A DNA stretch of 64,000 bases from a bacterium (lineage in GTDB: Bacteria; Desulfobacterota; Binatia; DP-6). Shown here piece by piece: positions 47,072 to 55,588 of this stretch. The position numbers and the translations under genes are program-made. The first letter of the stretch is position 1. Each line of letters begins with the position of its first letter. The notes beneath the pieces are model-generated. The model was not told the DNA's origin. It worked only from the letters and a program-made list of their open reading frames with translations, and made no database searches. The stretch lies in the NCBI GenBank assembly GCA_026129405.1, contig JAHCID010000006.1, forward strand, positions 236,247 to 300,246, given 5' to 3'.

Positions 47072-47707
47072 TCACGGCGCCGCGAGCACGGCCACGACGA
47101 CATCGATGCGCACGGCGAGACCGCGATCCGACGCATGCCCCGCGCCCCCGCCGTAGCTGCGTATGGCGTTCATGCCGAGGACGCGGCCCGCGGCATCGAG
47201 CAGCGGGCCGCCGCTGCTGCCCGCGGCGAGGCGGGCGTCGTGGACGATCATGGTGTCGAGCACGCCGTGCACCGTGCCCGTCGAACGCATGACCACCCGC
47301 CGGCCGCCCGCGAAGCCGAGCGCGGCGACGGGCTCGCCGTGACGCACGCCGGACGCCCGCAACGGCAGCGGCGGACGCGCGAGCGGGGAGCGCAGGATCG
47401 CGACGTCGCGCCCGCGGTCGAGCCGCACCACCTGCCCGACGGCCTCGACGTCGCCATCCAGGACGAGCGTCGCCGTGCGCCGCTCGCCGACGACGTGCGC
47501 GCTCGTCGCCACCAGCCCCGGGCCGACGAAGAACCCGGAGCCGACGGTCGTCGGCGTCTCCACCCGCACGACCGACGCGCCGCTCCCGCTCGCAACGCCG
47601 GTCCCGCCGCGTCGCCACGGCGCACACGCCGCCAGCGCCGCGCAGGCGAGCAGCACGGCGACTCGGCCGCGGGCGCGACGCCGCGGGTGCGACGCGTCCC
47701 GACGCAT
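47072..47707 (-). CDS. Lipoprotein trypsin-like serine protease
   Basis: 211 residues from ATG 47707, which gives a lipobox LAAC (Cys28) after a basic and hydrophobic start. The S1/DegP-like catalytic triad is visible: His71 in TSAHVVG, Asp101 in RGRDVAIL, and Ser165 in AAGSSGGPL. It has no PDZ domain and lacks the length of DegP. It probably acts at the inner or outer membrane as a lipid-anchored protease. Convergent with the small exported-protein gene. Confidence 0.85.
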   Translation of the reverse strand: MRRDASHPRRRARGRVAVLLACAALAACAPWRRGGTGVASGSGASVVRVETPTTVGSGFFVGPGLVATSAHVVGERRTATLVLDGDVEAVGQVVRLDRGRDVAILRSPLARPPLPLRASGVRHGEPVAALGFAGGRRVVMRSTGTVHGVLDTMIVHDARLAAGSSGGPLLDAAGRVLGMNAIRSYGGGAGHASDRGLAVRIDVVVAVLAAP

Positions 47708-47756
47708 GCCGTCCCCTATCCTGCCGCCCCGGCGCGGCACCAGCCGCACACGACCG

Positions 47757-47785
47757 TTGACTCCGGGCGCCGCCGCTCCTATTGC
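47757..47785 (+). promoter_or_regulatory. Candidate promoter of the QueC-like gene
   Basis: TTGACT at 47757-47762, a 17-nt spacer and TATTGC at 47780-47785, ending 9 nt before the ATG, with no Shine-Dalgarno in the gap. Confidence 0.45.
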
Positions 47786-47794
47786 CGCCGCGCC

Positions 47795-49600
47795 ATGATC
47801 GTCCGGCGGCCCCGCGTCACGCTCGACGCCGATCGCGCCCGCCTCGCCGTGCGCGTCGAGAGCGAGAGCGCCGCGTTCGCGACACGCGATCTCCACCTGG
47901 CGGTGCCGCGCGCGCAGGCGGACTGGCTCGACGCCTCGGGGACGCCCTGGCTACCGATGCTCCTGCTCCTCGCCGGCACGCTGCGCGAGCGCCTCGTCCT
48001 CGAGGCGCCGGTGTCGCCGCGGCTGCTCGCCGCCGCGCCCGACGTCGCGCGCCAGTGCGGCGCGTGGTGGGACCTTGGCGCCGCTCGCGTCGAGGCCGAC
48101 GCCGCCGCGCCGGACGGCGCACCGACCGGCACCGAGACGCTGTGCTGCTTCACCCGCGGCGTCGACTCCTGGTACGCCGCCGAACGCCTCGCCCGCGACG
48201 GCGAGGCGGCGACGCGCACGCACCTCCTCTACGTTCCCGACTTCGACCGGCACTACACGCCGCCGCGCCGGCGCGAAGCCGTCCGGCGCACGCGCGAGGC
48301 GGCCGCACGGCTCGGACTGCCGCTGATCGTCGTGCTCGAGCACGACCTGCGCGAGCTGCTCGACCCGTTCGTCATCTGGGACTTCACCCACGGCGGCGCG
48401 CTGGCGGGGACCGCGCTCGCCCTCGGCAACGCCGTCGCCACCTTCGTGATCCCCGGCACGCACGACCATGCCCACCGGCCGGCGCACGGCAGCCATCCCG
48501 ACCTCGACCCACGCTGGTCCACCGAGCGCACGACCGTCGTCTACGACGCCGCCGACGTGCCCCGCACCGCGAAGGTGCAGGCCGTCGCCGCGTCGCCGAT
48601 CGCGCTGCCGCGCCTCAAGGTCTGCTGGGAGGCCGACGTCGACGACAACTGCGGCCGCTGCCGCAAGTGCCTGCGCACCATGCTCGCGCTCGCCTTCGCC
48701 GGCCGCCTCGAGGGCGCGCCGTTCGCAGCCCCGCTCACCCTCGAAGCGTTCGGCGCGCTGCCGCCGCCGCGCCGCGAGCAGCGCCGCATGCTGTTCACCG
48801 AGCTGTACGACGCCGTTCCCGACGATCCCGCCTGGGACGCCTGGCGCGAGGCGCTGCAGGCGCGTCTCTCCTGGTGGCATCCCGACGCGCCCCTGCCGCT
48901 GCCGCTGCCGGAGGGCACGACCGTGCGCGTCGAGACGCCGCCGGGAACGGCCCGCACGCTCGCCGCCACCGCCGCCCGCGGCCTTCTCCCGGGCGAGCTC
49001 GTCGCGCGCGACCCGACTGCGCCCGCCACGCATCGCCTCGAGGTGACGTGGACGGCGCCGGCGCGGGGATCCGTCGCCCTCCCCTGGCGCCCGCCGGCGG
49101 CGGCGCGCGAGCGCCTGCTCGCGACATGCCGCGCCGAGACCGCGCGCCCCGTGCCGTGGTGCCTGCTCGAGCCGCCCGGCCCCGGCAGCAGCGAGGTGAT
49201 CGTCGCACTCACGCGGGCGTGGGGGCCGGGCGTCGTGTGGACGCCGCATCGCGCCCTCCCGGGCACCGACCACGGCGTCCCCGCGGCGGAGGCCGCGGCG
49301 ATCCAGCAGCGCGCCCGGGTGCGCGCCTGGCGCGGCGACGGCGCGGCGCTCGATCCGTTCCGGGTGCTCGCCGCGCTCGCCCACGGCTGCCTGCCGCTCC
49401 AATGCGTCGCCCCCGACGAGTGGGCGACGCTGGTGCCGGCGCTGCCGCGCGGGCTCGATGCCTTCGTGCTGGCGCTCGACCCGGACGGCCTCGCCCCGCT
49501 CGACGCCGCCGCACGCCTCGAGCGCGGCCTCGCGGTGATCCTCGCCGGCTCGCTCGAGCGCGACCTCCACGCCGCGCTCGCGGCGCTCGGCCTCGCCTGA
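47795..49600 (+). CDS. QueC/ExsB-like PP-loop protein with a second C-terminal domain
   Basis: 601 residues from ATG 47795. A PP-loop-like motif FTRGVDS is at 119-125 in place of the usual SGGxDS, so the first Ser and Gly are Thr and Arg. A Cys cluster (C277, C286, C289, C292 in VCWEADVDDNCGRCRKC) matches the zinc site of QueC-type 7-cyano-7-deazaguanine synthases. The N-terminal 110 residues are unlike QueC. About 370-601 is an extra domain containing DPFRVLAALAHGCLPLQCV, which resembles the nucleotide-sugar part of GT-B glycosyltransferases. The substrate is unknown, and the altered PP-loop leaves adenylation activity open. Confidence 0.6.
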   Translation: MIVRRPRVTLDADRARLAVRVESESAAFATRDLHLAVPRAQADWLDASGTPWLPMLLLLAGTLRERLVLEAPVSPRLLAAAPDVARQCGAWWDLGAARVEADAAAPDGAPTGTETLCCFTRGVDSWYAAERLARDGEAATRTHLLYVPDFDRHYTPPRRREAVRRTREAAARLGLPLIVVLEHDLRELLDPFVIWDFTHGGALAGTALALGNAVATFVIPGTHDHAHRPAHGSHPDLDPRWSTERTTVVYDAADVPRTAKVQAVAASPIALPRLKVCWEADVDDNCGRCRKCLRTMLALAFAGRLEGAPFAAPLTLEAFGALPPPRREQRRMLFTELYDAVPDDPAWDAWREALQARLSWWHPDAPLPLPLPEGTTVRVETPPGTARTLAATAARGLLPGELVARDPTAPATHRLEVTWTAPARGSVALPWRPPAAARERLLATCRAETARPVPWCLLEPPGPGSSEVIVALTRAWGPGVVWTPHRALPGTDHGVPAAEAAAIQQRARVRAWRGDGAALDPFRVLAALAHGCLPLQCVAPDEWATLVPALPRGLDAFVLALDPDGLAPLDAAARLERGLAVILAGSLERDLHAALAALGLA

Positions 49601-49606
49601 GCGCGC

Positions 49607-51094
49607 CTACCTGCCGATCGACGACGCCTTCGCGGCCTTCTTGATCTCGACCACGTCGGCCTTCAACAGGTAGCCGGCCTTCATCGCCTTGCGTGCCGCG
49701 CGCACCACGGCCTTCACGTACTGCGTGTGGCTCGGGTAGAGGCTCGCGAGGGTCGCAGCGTCGAAGGGCACCGTCGTGCCGAAGAGGCCGCAGAACGCGT
49801 TGCCCGTCTGCCCGAGGCCCGAGAGCGCAGCGATCGGCACGTCGACCTGCGGCGTGCGGATGCCGCCGAGCGCGTTGCCGAGCGCGTCGCGCTCGATCAC
49901 CGGCGGCGTGCCCGGCGTCACCGTGAGCCGCGGCGCGCTCGCGCCGCGCACCTTGCCCGTCCGCACCCAGCGGGCGAGCCGCCACAGGGCCGCGTTGAGG
50001 ACGTAGTGCTGCGGCCCGGCGTTGATCGGCGAGTTGCAGGTGAAGATGCCGAAGATCGACGTCACCGGCGGATCGTAAGTGGTGTCGGCCGCGCCGCGCC
50101 CGGCGTCGCCGGGACCGACGGCGAGGCCGTAGGTGTCGTCGTGCGCCGTCCCCGCCACCTCCCAGAGCCGCACCTTGCCGGCGTCGGGCTGGCGGTCGGC
50201 GAAGTAGCCGAGCGACACCAGGTCGGTCTCGGTCTGGAAGATCATCGTCGGCACGTCGACGTCGTCGCGCACGTGCACCGACGCCGGCGCGGCGATCGCG
50301 GCCTGCGGCGCCTGGGAGAGCGCGGCGCTGCCACCGCCGCGGCTGTGGATGAGGAAGCCGTCGTAGATGCGCGCGGTCGGATGCACCGCGTTGACGTAGG
50401 TCGTCAGGCGAAACGCCGACTGCGACTCGCCGACGGCGATGATGCGGCGCGGCCGCAGCGGCCCGAGCGGCGGCGGCCCGCTCGGGCTGCGCAGCGCGGC
50501 GGCGACCTGCGAGTAGATGTCGTACGAGAAGCTGTCGCCCGGATGGCTGAGCGGGGCGTAGCGCTGCGGGTTCACCGTCTTGAGCGCGAGGCTCAGGCCG
50601 AGCGGACCGCCCGTCCCCGCCACGCCCTGGAACTGCGCCGACACGCCGACCCAGGCGTAGCCGTCGCGCCGCAGCAGCGTCTGCACGAACGTCCAGTCGG
50701 GTGCGGCGTCGAGGCCCCCCGAGACGTTCAGCCACTCGACGACGACGGTGCCGTTGAACTTCCGCTTGTCCACCGGCCGGCGCACGAGGATGCGGGTGGT
50801 GTACGGCGCGGTCGGCCCGTCCGCCGCCGCGACCCACCTGCCGTCGGTCGCGAGCGGCTCCCTCGCGGTGAACGCGCGCGCCGTTCCCGAGAGGAAGTAC
50901 TCCTCCTCGACCCAGCCCAGGCCGGAAAGATCGAGCGTCGAGGGCGGCGTGATGAACGCGCTGCCCGGGGACGAGATCGGCCCGCTGATCGTCGGCGCGG
51001 GAACCTCAGCCGACGCGGCGCTCGCGGCGAGCAGCAGACCGCCGAGGGCGGTGCACACGAGGGAGCGGCATCGGTCGTGCCAGCGGGCGGACAT
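49607..51094 (-). CDS. Secreted alpha/beta hydrolase, Abhydrolase_10-like
   Basis: 495 residues from ATG 51094. A signal peptide (SLVCTALGGLLLAASAASA) is followed by GTVVVEWLNVSGGLDAAPDW, the nucleophile motif IAVGESQSA (GxSxS), IHSRGGGSA and a late His in AGTAHDDTYG. The family is found in actinobacteria and proteobacteria without a defined substrate; esterase activity is likely. The C-terminus ends in a Lys-rich helix (KAVVRAARKAMKAGYLLKADVVEIKKAAK). Confidence 0.75.
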   Translation of the reverse strand: MSARWHDRCRSLVCTALGGLLLAASAASAEVPAPTISGPISSPGSAFITPPSTLDLSGLGWVEEEYFLSGTARAFTAREPLATDGRWVAAADGPTAPYTTRILVRRPVDKRKFNGTVVVEWLNVSGGLDAAPDWTFVQTLLRRDGYAWVGVSAQFQGVAGTGGPLGLSLALKTVNPQRYAPLSHPGDSFSYDIYSQVAAALRSPSGPPPLGPLRPRRIIAVGESQSAFRLTTYVNAVHPTARIYDGFLIHSRGGGSAALSQAPQAAIAAPASVHVRDDVDVPTMIFQTETDLVSLGYFADRQPDAGKVRLWEVAGTAHDDTYGLAVGPGDAGRGAADTTYDPPVTSIFGIFTCNSPINAGPQHYVLNAALWRLARWVRTGKVRGASAPRLTVTPGTPPVIERDALGNALGGIRTPQVDVPIAALSGLGQTGNAFCGLFGTTVPFDAATLASLYPSHTQYVKAVVRAARKAMKAGYLLKADVVEIKKAAKASSIGR

Positions 51095-51236
51095 GGTCGA
51101 GCGGCTACCACCTGCGGCCGCGGGTTGTCACGCCCCGCGAGCCGATCGGCCATGCCTGCCTCATCGGCCCGATCGCGGTTGACCCTCCGCAACGCGGCGT
51201 GTTACCGACCCTCGGTTCCACAGCCCGAGGAGGCCC

Positions 51237-52439
51237 ATGCGGTTCTACGAGTACGAGGCCAAGCAGCTCTTCGCGAAGCACGGCATCCCGCTGCTCAAGG
51301 GACGCGTCGCGAAGACCGCGGCGGAGGCGAAGGAGATCGCCGCCGAGATCGGCAAGCCGGTCGTCATCAAGTCGCAGGTGCTCACCGGCGGCCGCATGAA
51401 GGCCGGCGGCGTCAAGTTCGCGGACGACCCGGACACCGCCGCGAAGCACGCCGAGGACATCCTTCGGCTCGTCATCAACGGGCAGGTCGCGCGCGGCGTC
51501 CTCGTCGAGGAGCGCGTCCCGGTCGTGCAGGAGTACTTCGCCGCCGTCACCTGGGACGGCCGCAGGAAGCTCCCGGTGCTGATCTTCAGCGACATGGGCG
51601 GGATCGACATCGAGGAGGTCGCGGAGAAGCACCCCGACCACGTGTCGCACGTCCACGTCTCCACCCTGCTCCCCTTCAGCGCCTACAAGGCGAAGGAGGC
51701 GATCGGCGGCACGGGACTCTCGGGAGACGTGCTGAACAAGCTCACGCCGATCCTCGCGACGCTCGTCGAGCTGTTCATGCGCTACGACCTGACGCTCGCC
51801 GAGATCAACCCGATCGGACGCACCGAAGACGGCCGCATCCTCGTCCTCGACGGCCACATCGACCTCGAGGGCGACGCGCGCGACAAGCACGCGAAGGTCA
51901 TCGCCGAGCTCGGCATCGGCAAGGAGGAGACGCGCGAGGCGCGCCCGCCGACCGAGTTCGAGATCAAGGGGGCCGAGGTCGACGCCTCGGACCACCGCGG
52001 CGTCGCCGGCAACGTGAAGGAGTTCGACGGCGACCTGGGCCTCGTGATCGGCGCCGGCGGCGGCTCGCTGACGCTGTTCGACGCCATCCGCAAGCACGGC
52101 GGCAAGCCGGCGAACTACTGCGAGATCGGCGGCAACCCGAGCGTCAAGAAGGCGAAGGAGCTGACGAAGCTCATCCTCTCGAAGCCGGGCGTGAAGAAGA
52201 TCGCCGTGATGATGAACGTGGTCTCGAACACGCGCGTCGACATCGTCGCCCGCGGCGTCATCAAGGGCTGCGTCGAGGCGGGCCGCAATCCCGCCGACAC
52301 CATCGCGATCTTCCGCATCCCGGGCGCATGGGAGGACGACGGCTTCAAGATCCTGGAGAAGTACGGCGTCGAGTACTGCGATCGCTCGGTGTCGATGTAC
52401 GAAGCGGCCGGACGCGCCGTGAAGAAGATGGCGAGCTGA
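51237..52439 (+). CDS. sucC: Succinyl-CoA ligase-type beta subunit (ATP-grasp)
   Basis: 400 residues from ATG 51237, with GAGGAGG 3 nt before it. It has the ATP-grasp fold (FYEYEAKQLFAKHGIP, VIKSQVLTGGRMKAGGVKFA, LAEINPIGRTEDG), then the CoA-ligase-interacting domain. The second-half sequence GAGGGSLTLFDAIRKHGGKPANYCEIGGNPS differs from the GNGAGLAM...LDVGGGA of classical SucC, so the partner acid may not be succinate. It forms an operon with the alpha subunit and a ferredoxin. Malate-CoA ligase and citryl-CoA synthetase share the fold. Confidence 0.75.
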   Translation: MRFYEYEAKQLFAKHGIPLLKGRVAKTAAEAKEIAAEIGKPVVIKSQVLTGGRMKAGGVKFADDPDTAAKHAEDILRLVINGQVARGVLVEERVPVVQEYFAAVTWDGRRKLPVLIFSDMGGIDIEEVAEKHPDHVSHVHVSTLLPFSAYKAKEAIGGTGLSGDVLNKLTPILATLVELFMRYDLTLAEINPIGRTEDGRILVLDGHIDLEGDARDKHAKVIAELGIGKEETREARPPTEFEIKGAEVDASDHRGVAGNVKEFDGDLGLVIGAGGGSLTLFDAIRKHGGKPANYCEIGGNPSVKKAKELTKLILSKPGVKKIAVMMNVVSNTRVDIVARGVIKGCVEAGRNPADTIAIFRIPGAWEDDGFKILEKYGVEYCDRSVSMYEAAGRAVKKMAS

Positions 52440-52442
52440 GCG

Positions 52443-53351
52443 ATGTCGATCCTCATCAACAAGGACACCACGGTCATCATCCAGGGCATCACCGGCCGCG
52501 AGGCGGTGAACCTGACGCGCGAAGGCCTCGACTACGGCACCAAGATCATCGGCGGCGTGACGCCGGGTCGCGCCGGCCGCGACGTCTACGGCGTCCCCGT
52601 CTACGACTGCGTGCGCGACATCACGAAGCAGCACCAGGTCGACGCGTCGATCGTCACCGTGCCGCCGAAGTTCACGCAGGACGCCGTCTTCGAGGCCATC
52701 GAGGCCGGCGTGAAGCTCGTCGTCATCGTCACCGAGCGCATCCCGCGCTTCGAGGTAGCGCAGATGGTCGAGCTCGCGAAGCTGCGCGGCGCCCGCATCA
52801 TCGGGCCGAACTGCCTCGGCGTGCTCTCGCCCGACGAGGCCAAGGTCGGCGGCCTCGGCGGCCCCGCGGTGAACGTCCGCCGCGCTTTCAAGAAAGGCAC
52901 GATCGGCGTGATGTCGCGCTCGGGCGGCATGACCACCGAGATCGCCAACACGCTCTCCGCCGCCGGATTCGGCCAGTCGACCTGCGTGTCGATCGGCGGC
53001 GACGCCGTCATCGGCTCGACCTACGCCGAGCTGATGCCGCTCTTCGAGGCCGACCCGGAGACGAAGGCCATCGCCATCTACTCCGAGCCCGGCGGCCGCA
53101 TGGAGGCCGAGCTGGCCGACTGGGTGAAGGAGCACAAGTCGCGCCTGCCCATCGTCGCGTTCATGGCCGGCCGCTTCATGGACGAGATGCCCGGCATGCG
53201 CTTCGGCCACGCCGGCACCATCGTCGAAGGCAAGGCCGACACGACGGCCGACAAGATCGAGCGCATGCGCGCCGCCGGCATCGGCGTCGCCGAGCGCATC
53301 GAGGAGATTCCGGGGCTGATCGAGGAAGGCCTCGCCAAGGTGGGGGCCTGA
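52443..53351 (+). CDS. sucD: Succinyl-CoA ligase-type alpha subunit
   Basis: 302 residues from ATG 52443. GITGREAVNLTREGLDYGTKIIGGVTPG, ARIIGPNCLGVLSPDEAKVG, and the phospho-His motif MRFGHAGTIVEGKADTT are visible. The CoA-binding Rossmann domain comes first, the ligase domain second. It pairs with the ATP-grasp beta subunit upstream (3-nt gap). The acid substrate is not fixed by sequence. Confidence 0.78.
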   Translation: MSILINKDTTVIIQGITGREAVNLTREGLDYGTKIIGGVTPGRAGRDVYGVPVYDCVRDITKQHQVDASIVTVPPKFTQDAVFEAIEAGVKLVVIVTERIPRFEVAQMVELAKLRGARIIGPNCLGVLSPDEAKVGGLGGPAVNVRRAFKKGTIGVMSRSGGMTTEIANTLSAAGFGQSTCVSIGGDAVIGSTYAELMPLFEADPETKAIAIYSEPGGRMEAELADWVKEHKSRLPIVAFMAGRFMDEMPGMRFGHAGTIVEGKADTTADKIERMRAAGIGVAERIEEIPGLIEEGLAKVGA

Positions 53352-53354
53352 CCG

Positions 53355-53579
53355 ATGCCCGGCATGTTCATCGACGTGAAGCTCGACCCGAAGGTGCAGG
53401 CCGATCCGGCCATGGCGAAGAAGCTGACCGAGGTCTGCCCGGTCAACATCTTCAAGGTCGGCGCGAACGGCCACTGCGAGATCGTCGACGACAACCTCGA
53501 CGAGTGCACGCTGTGCGACCTGTGCGTGAAGGCCGCGCCGGCGGGCGCGGTGACGATCGTCAAGCTGTACGAGGGGTGA
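53355..53579 (+). CDS. FixX-like single-cluster ferredoxin
   Basis: 74 residues from ATG 53355, 3 nt after the alpha subunit. Cys28 (in EVCP) plus Cys51, Cys54 and Cys57 (in ECTLCDLC) can hold one [4Fe-4S] cluster in the way of FixX and ETF-QO-type ferredoxins; Cys41 is extra. The fourth Cys of the second motif is replaced (KAAP instead of xxCP). It may carry electrons for a 2-oxoacid:ferredoxin oxidoreductase or another reaction linked with the CoA ligase; no such oxidoreductase is in the window. Confidence 0.8.
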   Translation: MPGMFIDVKLDPKVQADPAMAKKLTEVCPVNIFKVGANGHCEIVDDNLDECTLCDLCVKAAPAGAVTIVKLYEG

Positions 53580-53610
53580 GCGCCGCGGCGGTCGGCAGGC
53601 TCTCGGCACC

Positions 53611-53864
53611 GTCGAGGTCGCGCCGAACGGCCGGTCGTCCTGCAGGGGCGAGTCACCATCCCGGTCGAGATCCGCGAACGCTTGGGGCTCTTGCCCAACA
53701 GCGAGGTGGAATTCACCGTCGAGGGCACGGCGGTGCGGATCAGGAAGGCCCGGGGCGGGCGCCAGCCAGGGCGGGGTCGCAGCATCGTCGAGCACCTGCG
53801 GGGCAAGGCGACCAGCGGCCTCACGACCGAGCAGATCATGGCGCTCACGCGTGGCGGGAAGTAG
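53611..53864 (+). pseudogene. AbrB/MazE-type antitoxin with a 1-nt deletion
   Basis: The frame from 53640 to 53864 encodes LQGRVTIPVEIRERLGLLPN followed by a Lys/Arg-rich segment, then LRGKATSGLTTEQIMALTR, typical of SpoVT/AbrB antitoxins. It has no in-frame start codon; only TTG 53682 exists, which would delete half of the DNA-binding domain. In the +1 frame just upstream, VEVAPNGR (53611-53634) supplies the missing N-terminal strand, so a single base was probably lost in a G-run near 53632-53636. No ATG/GTG/TTG precedes it. Either the gene is decaying or the assembly has an error. Its stop overlaps the toxin start (TAGTG). Confidence 0.55.
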
Positions 53865-54268
53865 TGCCCGTCCTGGTCGACAGCAACGTGCTGCTCGACG
53901 TCCTGACGGAGGATCCGCGCTGGTCGCCGTGGTCCATGGACGCGCTCGCCGAGCAAGGCGATCGGGACGTCCTGGCGATCAGTCCCATCATCTACGCCGA
54001 AGTGTCGGTCGGCTTCCGGCGGATCGAAGAGGTCGACGCCGAGCTCCCGCGGGTGACGTTCCATCGTCTCGCCCTCCCCTGGGAGGCCGCGTTCCTCGCG
54101 GGCAAGTGCTTCGTCGCCTACCGCAAGCGCCGGGGGGTCCGGACATCGCCATTGCCGGACTTCTACATCGGTGCGCACGCCAGCGTGTCGGGTCTGAAGC
54201 TGCTCACGCGTGACGCCCCTCGCTACCGGACCTGTTTCCCGAAGCTGACACTGATCGCTCCCTCCTGA
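53864..54268 (+). CDS. PIN-domain toxin, VapC-like
   Basis: 134 residues from GTG 53864, overlapping the antitoxin stop by one base. Acidic metal ligands of the PIN ribonuclease fold are all visible: Asp6 in LVDSNVLLDVL, Glu46 in IIYAEVSVGF, Asp99 in LPDFYIGAHA and Asp117 in LLTRDAPRYRTCFPKLTL. The nuclease therefore looks intact although its antitoxin gene appears frameshifted. VapBC pairs act as stress or addiction modules by cleaving tRNA or rRNA. Confidence 0.85.
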   Translation: MPVLVDSNVLLDVLTEDPRWSPWSMDALAEQGDRDVLAISPIIYAEVSVGFRRIEEVDAELPRVTFHRLALPWEAAFLAGKCFVAYRKRRGVRTSPLPDFYIGAHASVSGLKLLTRDAPRYRTCFPKLTLIAPS

Positions 54269-54331
54269 GCCCCGCGCGTCGAGAGTCCCCCGCGATCGAG
54301 ATCCCGTGTGGGGGACACGCCGGCCGCTCGA

Positions 54332-55252
54332 TCACGGACCCCTGCGGCTCGCGAGCCGCGCCGTCATCGCGTGACCCGCACCCGGCGCGAGCGTCACGGC
54401 GTCGTCGGCGACGTTCGCCGTCTCCACGCACAGCATCGTCCGCCATGCGTCGGCGCCGAGGTCCGCCATCGCCGCGGCCTTCGCGGCCCAGGGATTCCAC
54501 ACGACCGTGCTCGCCGAGCCGTGCTTCTCCACCACCAGCCGCCGAGCGAGGATCGGGTCGTCGACCACGCAGGCGGCCGTGGTTCCGAGGTACATGCAGT
54601 CCGTCGGCCCGGTGATCCGCAGCGGTGCATCGTCCTCGACGTGACGGCGCAGGCCCGCGTTCTTGTCGACGCAGGTCGCGCCGGCCAACCCGGACACCGT
54701 GACGGCACCGACGTCCCCCACCCGCAGGTAGGTGTGCAGCGCGGCTTCGAACACGAACGGTGTCCCGCCCCGGTTCTCGACCTCGAGCGTCATCGCGAGC
54801 TGCGTCCCGACGGTCACGCGGTGACGAAGCGCGAAGGCATGCGGCCACGCTGCGCGCGTGTCCGCGTCGTCCTCGAGCAGCAGCACCACCGTCACCGCGC
54901 CGTCCGGCTCGCGTCCCACCGACTCCACCGCCCACGCGGCCGTGCGCGCGAAGCCGTGCTCCGGGCCGGGACCACCGTCGCGCCGCGGTCCGAACCATGG
55001 GAAGATCACCGGCACGCCGCCGCGGATCGCGCGGCCGGGCATGAATTGCGCGTTCGGGCTGAGGAAGAGGACGGGCTCGCTCCCGATCGGCCGCCAGTGC
55101 GTCACGTGACCGCCCTGCAGGTGCACGCGGCCCGCGGCGAGCGGTCCGGTCACGACCGCACGCGCCTGCCCGCCGGGGCCGACGTCGAAGCGCAGCGCGT
55201 CCGCGATCGCGAAGCGGTCGTTCAGCGCGTCGGGCGTGACGGTCGTCGTCAT
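54332..55252 (-). CDS. D-hexose-6-phosphate mutarotase (aldose 1-epimerase family)
   Basis: 306 residues from ATG 55252. The galactose-mutarotase-like beta-sandwich has VHLQGGHVTHWRP, LFLSPNAQF, the catalytic His in HGFARTAAW, FEAALHTYLRVGD with the second His, and the Glu in MLCVETANV. The RTMLCVETANV/RMMEVAGA-type C-terminus fits the YeaD/HexP mutarotase subgroup. It interconverts hexose-6-phosphate anomers. The longer open frame upstream is non-conserved. Confidence 0.88.
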   Translation of the reverse strand: MTTTVTPDALNDRFAIADALRFDVGPGGQARAVVTGPLAAGRVHLQGGHVTHWRPIGSEPVLFLSPNAQFMPGRAIRGGVPVIFPWFGPRRDGGPGPEHGFARTAAWAVESVGREPDGAVTVVLLLEDDADTRAAWPHAFALRHRVTVGTQLAMTLEVENRGGTPFVFEAALHTYLRVGDVGAVTVSGLAGATCVDKNAGLRRHVEDDAPLRITGPTDCMYLGTTAACVVDDPILARRLVVEKHGSASTVVWNPWAAKAAAMADLGADAWRTMLCVETANVADDAVTLAPGAGHAMTARLASRRGP

Positions 55253-55313
55253 GGGAGCAGTGTGCCAATGCGCGCCGGGAATCGCGACCGGGCCGACGCC
55301 CCGTCGCCGTCGG

Positions 55314-55342
55314 TTGCGCCCGCCGGATCGCGGCGCGACAAT
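55314..55342 (+). promoter_or_regulatory. Candidate promoter of the 79-aa gene
   Basis: TTGCGC at 55314-55319, a 17-nt spacer and GACAAT at 55337-55342, ending 6 nt before ATG 55349. It is divergent from the mutarotase gene. Confidence 0.45.
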
Positions 55343-55348
55343 CGCGGC

Positions 55349-55588
55349 ATGGGCAGAGCGCGAGCCAACCGGGACCGCTTCGTGCGGATCGGTGCGGCGA
55401 TGGCCGAGAAGAAGTCGGAGCAACGTCGCGATGCCCTCCGAACGCCGGCGGCCGAGCGCGTCGCGGCCGGCTTCCTCCTCGGAGCCGCCCCGCGGACGCC
55501 GGGCATCGAGCGCGCGCTCGACCGGCGTGCCGAGCAGCAGATCGGGCTCGCCGAGGCGCGGCGGCGGCTCGGGATGCGGCGTGGCTGA
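55349..55588 (+). CDS. Small basic protein upstream of a nucleotidyltransferase
   Basis: 79 residues from ATG 55349, overlapping the next gene by 8 nt. Rich in Arg and Ala with helix-forming repeats (RIGAAMAEKKSEQRRDALRTPAAERV, RAEQQIGLAEARRRLGM). No signal peptide and no known domain is recognised. The position and overlap are those of an antitoxin or small partner of the nucleotidyltransferase; this is inference. Confidence 0.5.
   Translation: MGRARANRDRFVRIGAAMAEKKSEQRRDALRTPAAERVAAGFLLGAAPRTPGIERALDRRAEQQIGLAEARRRLGMRRG

Noticed and set aside
49727..54268. 1513-codon plus-strand frame
   Set aside because: It is antisense to the alpha/beta hydrolase and out of frame with sucC and sucD, which have clear motifs. 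Only the last 135 codons (PIN domain) are coding.
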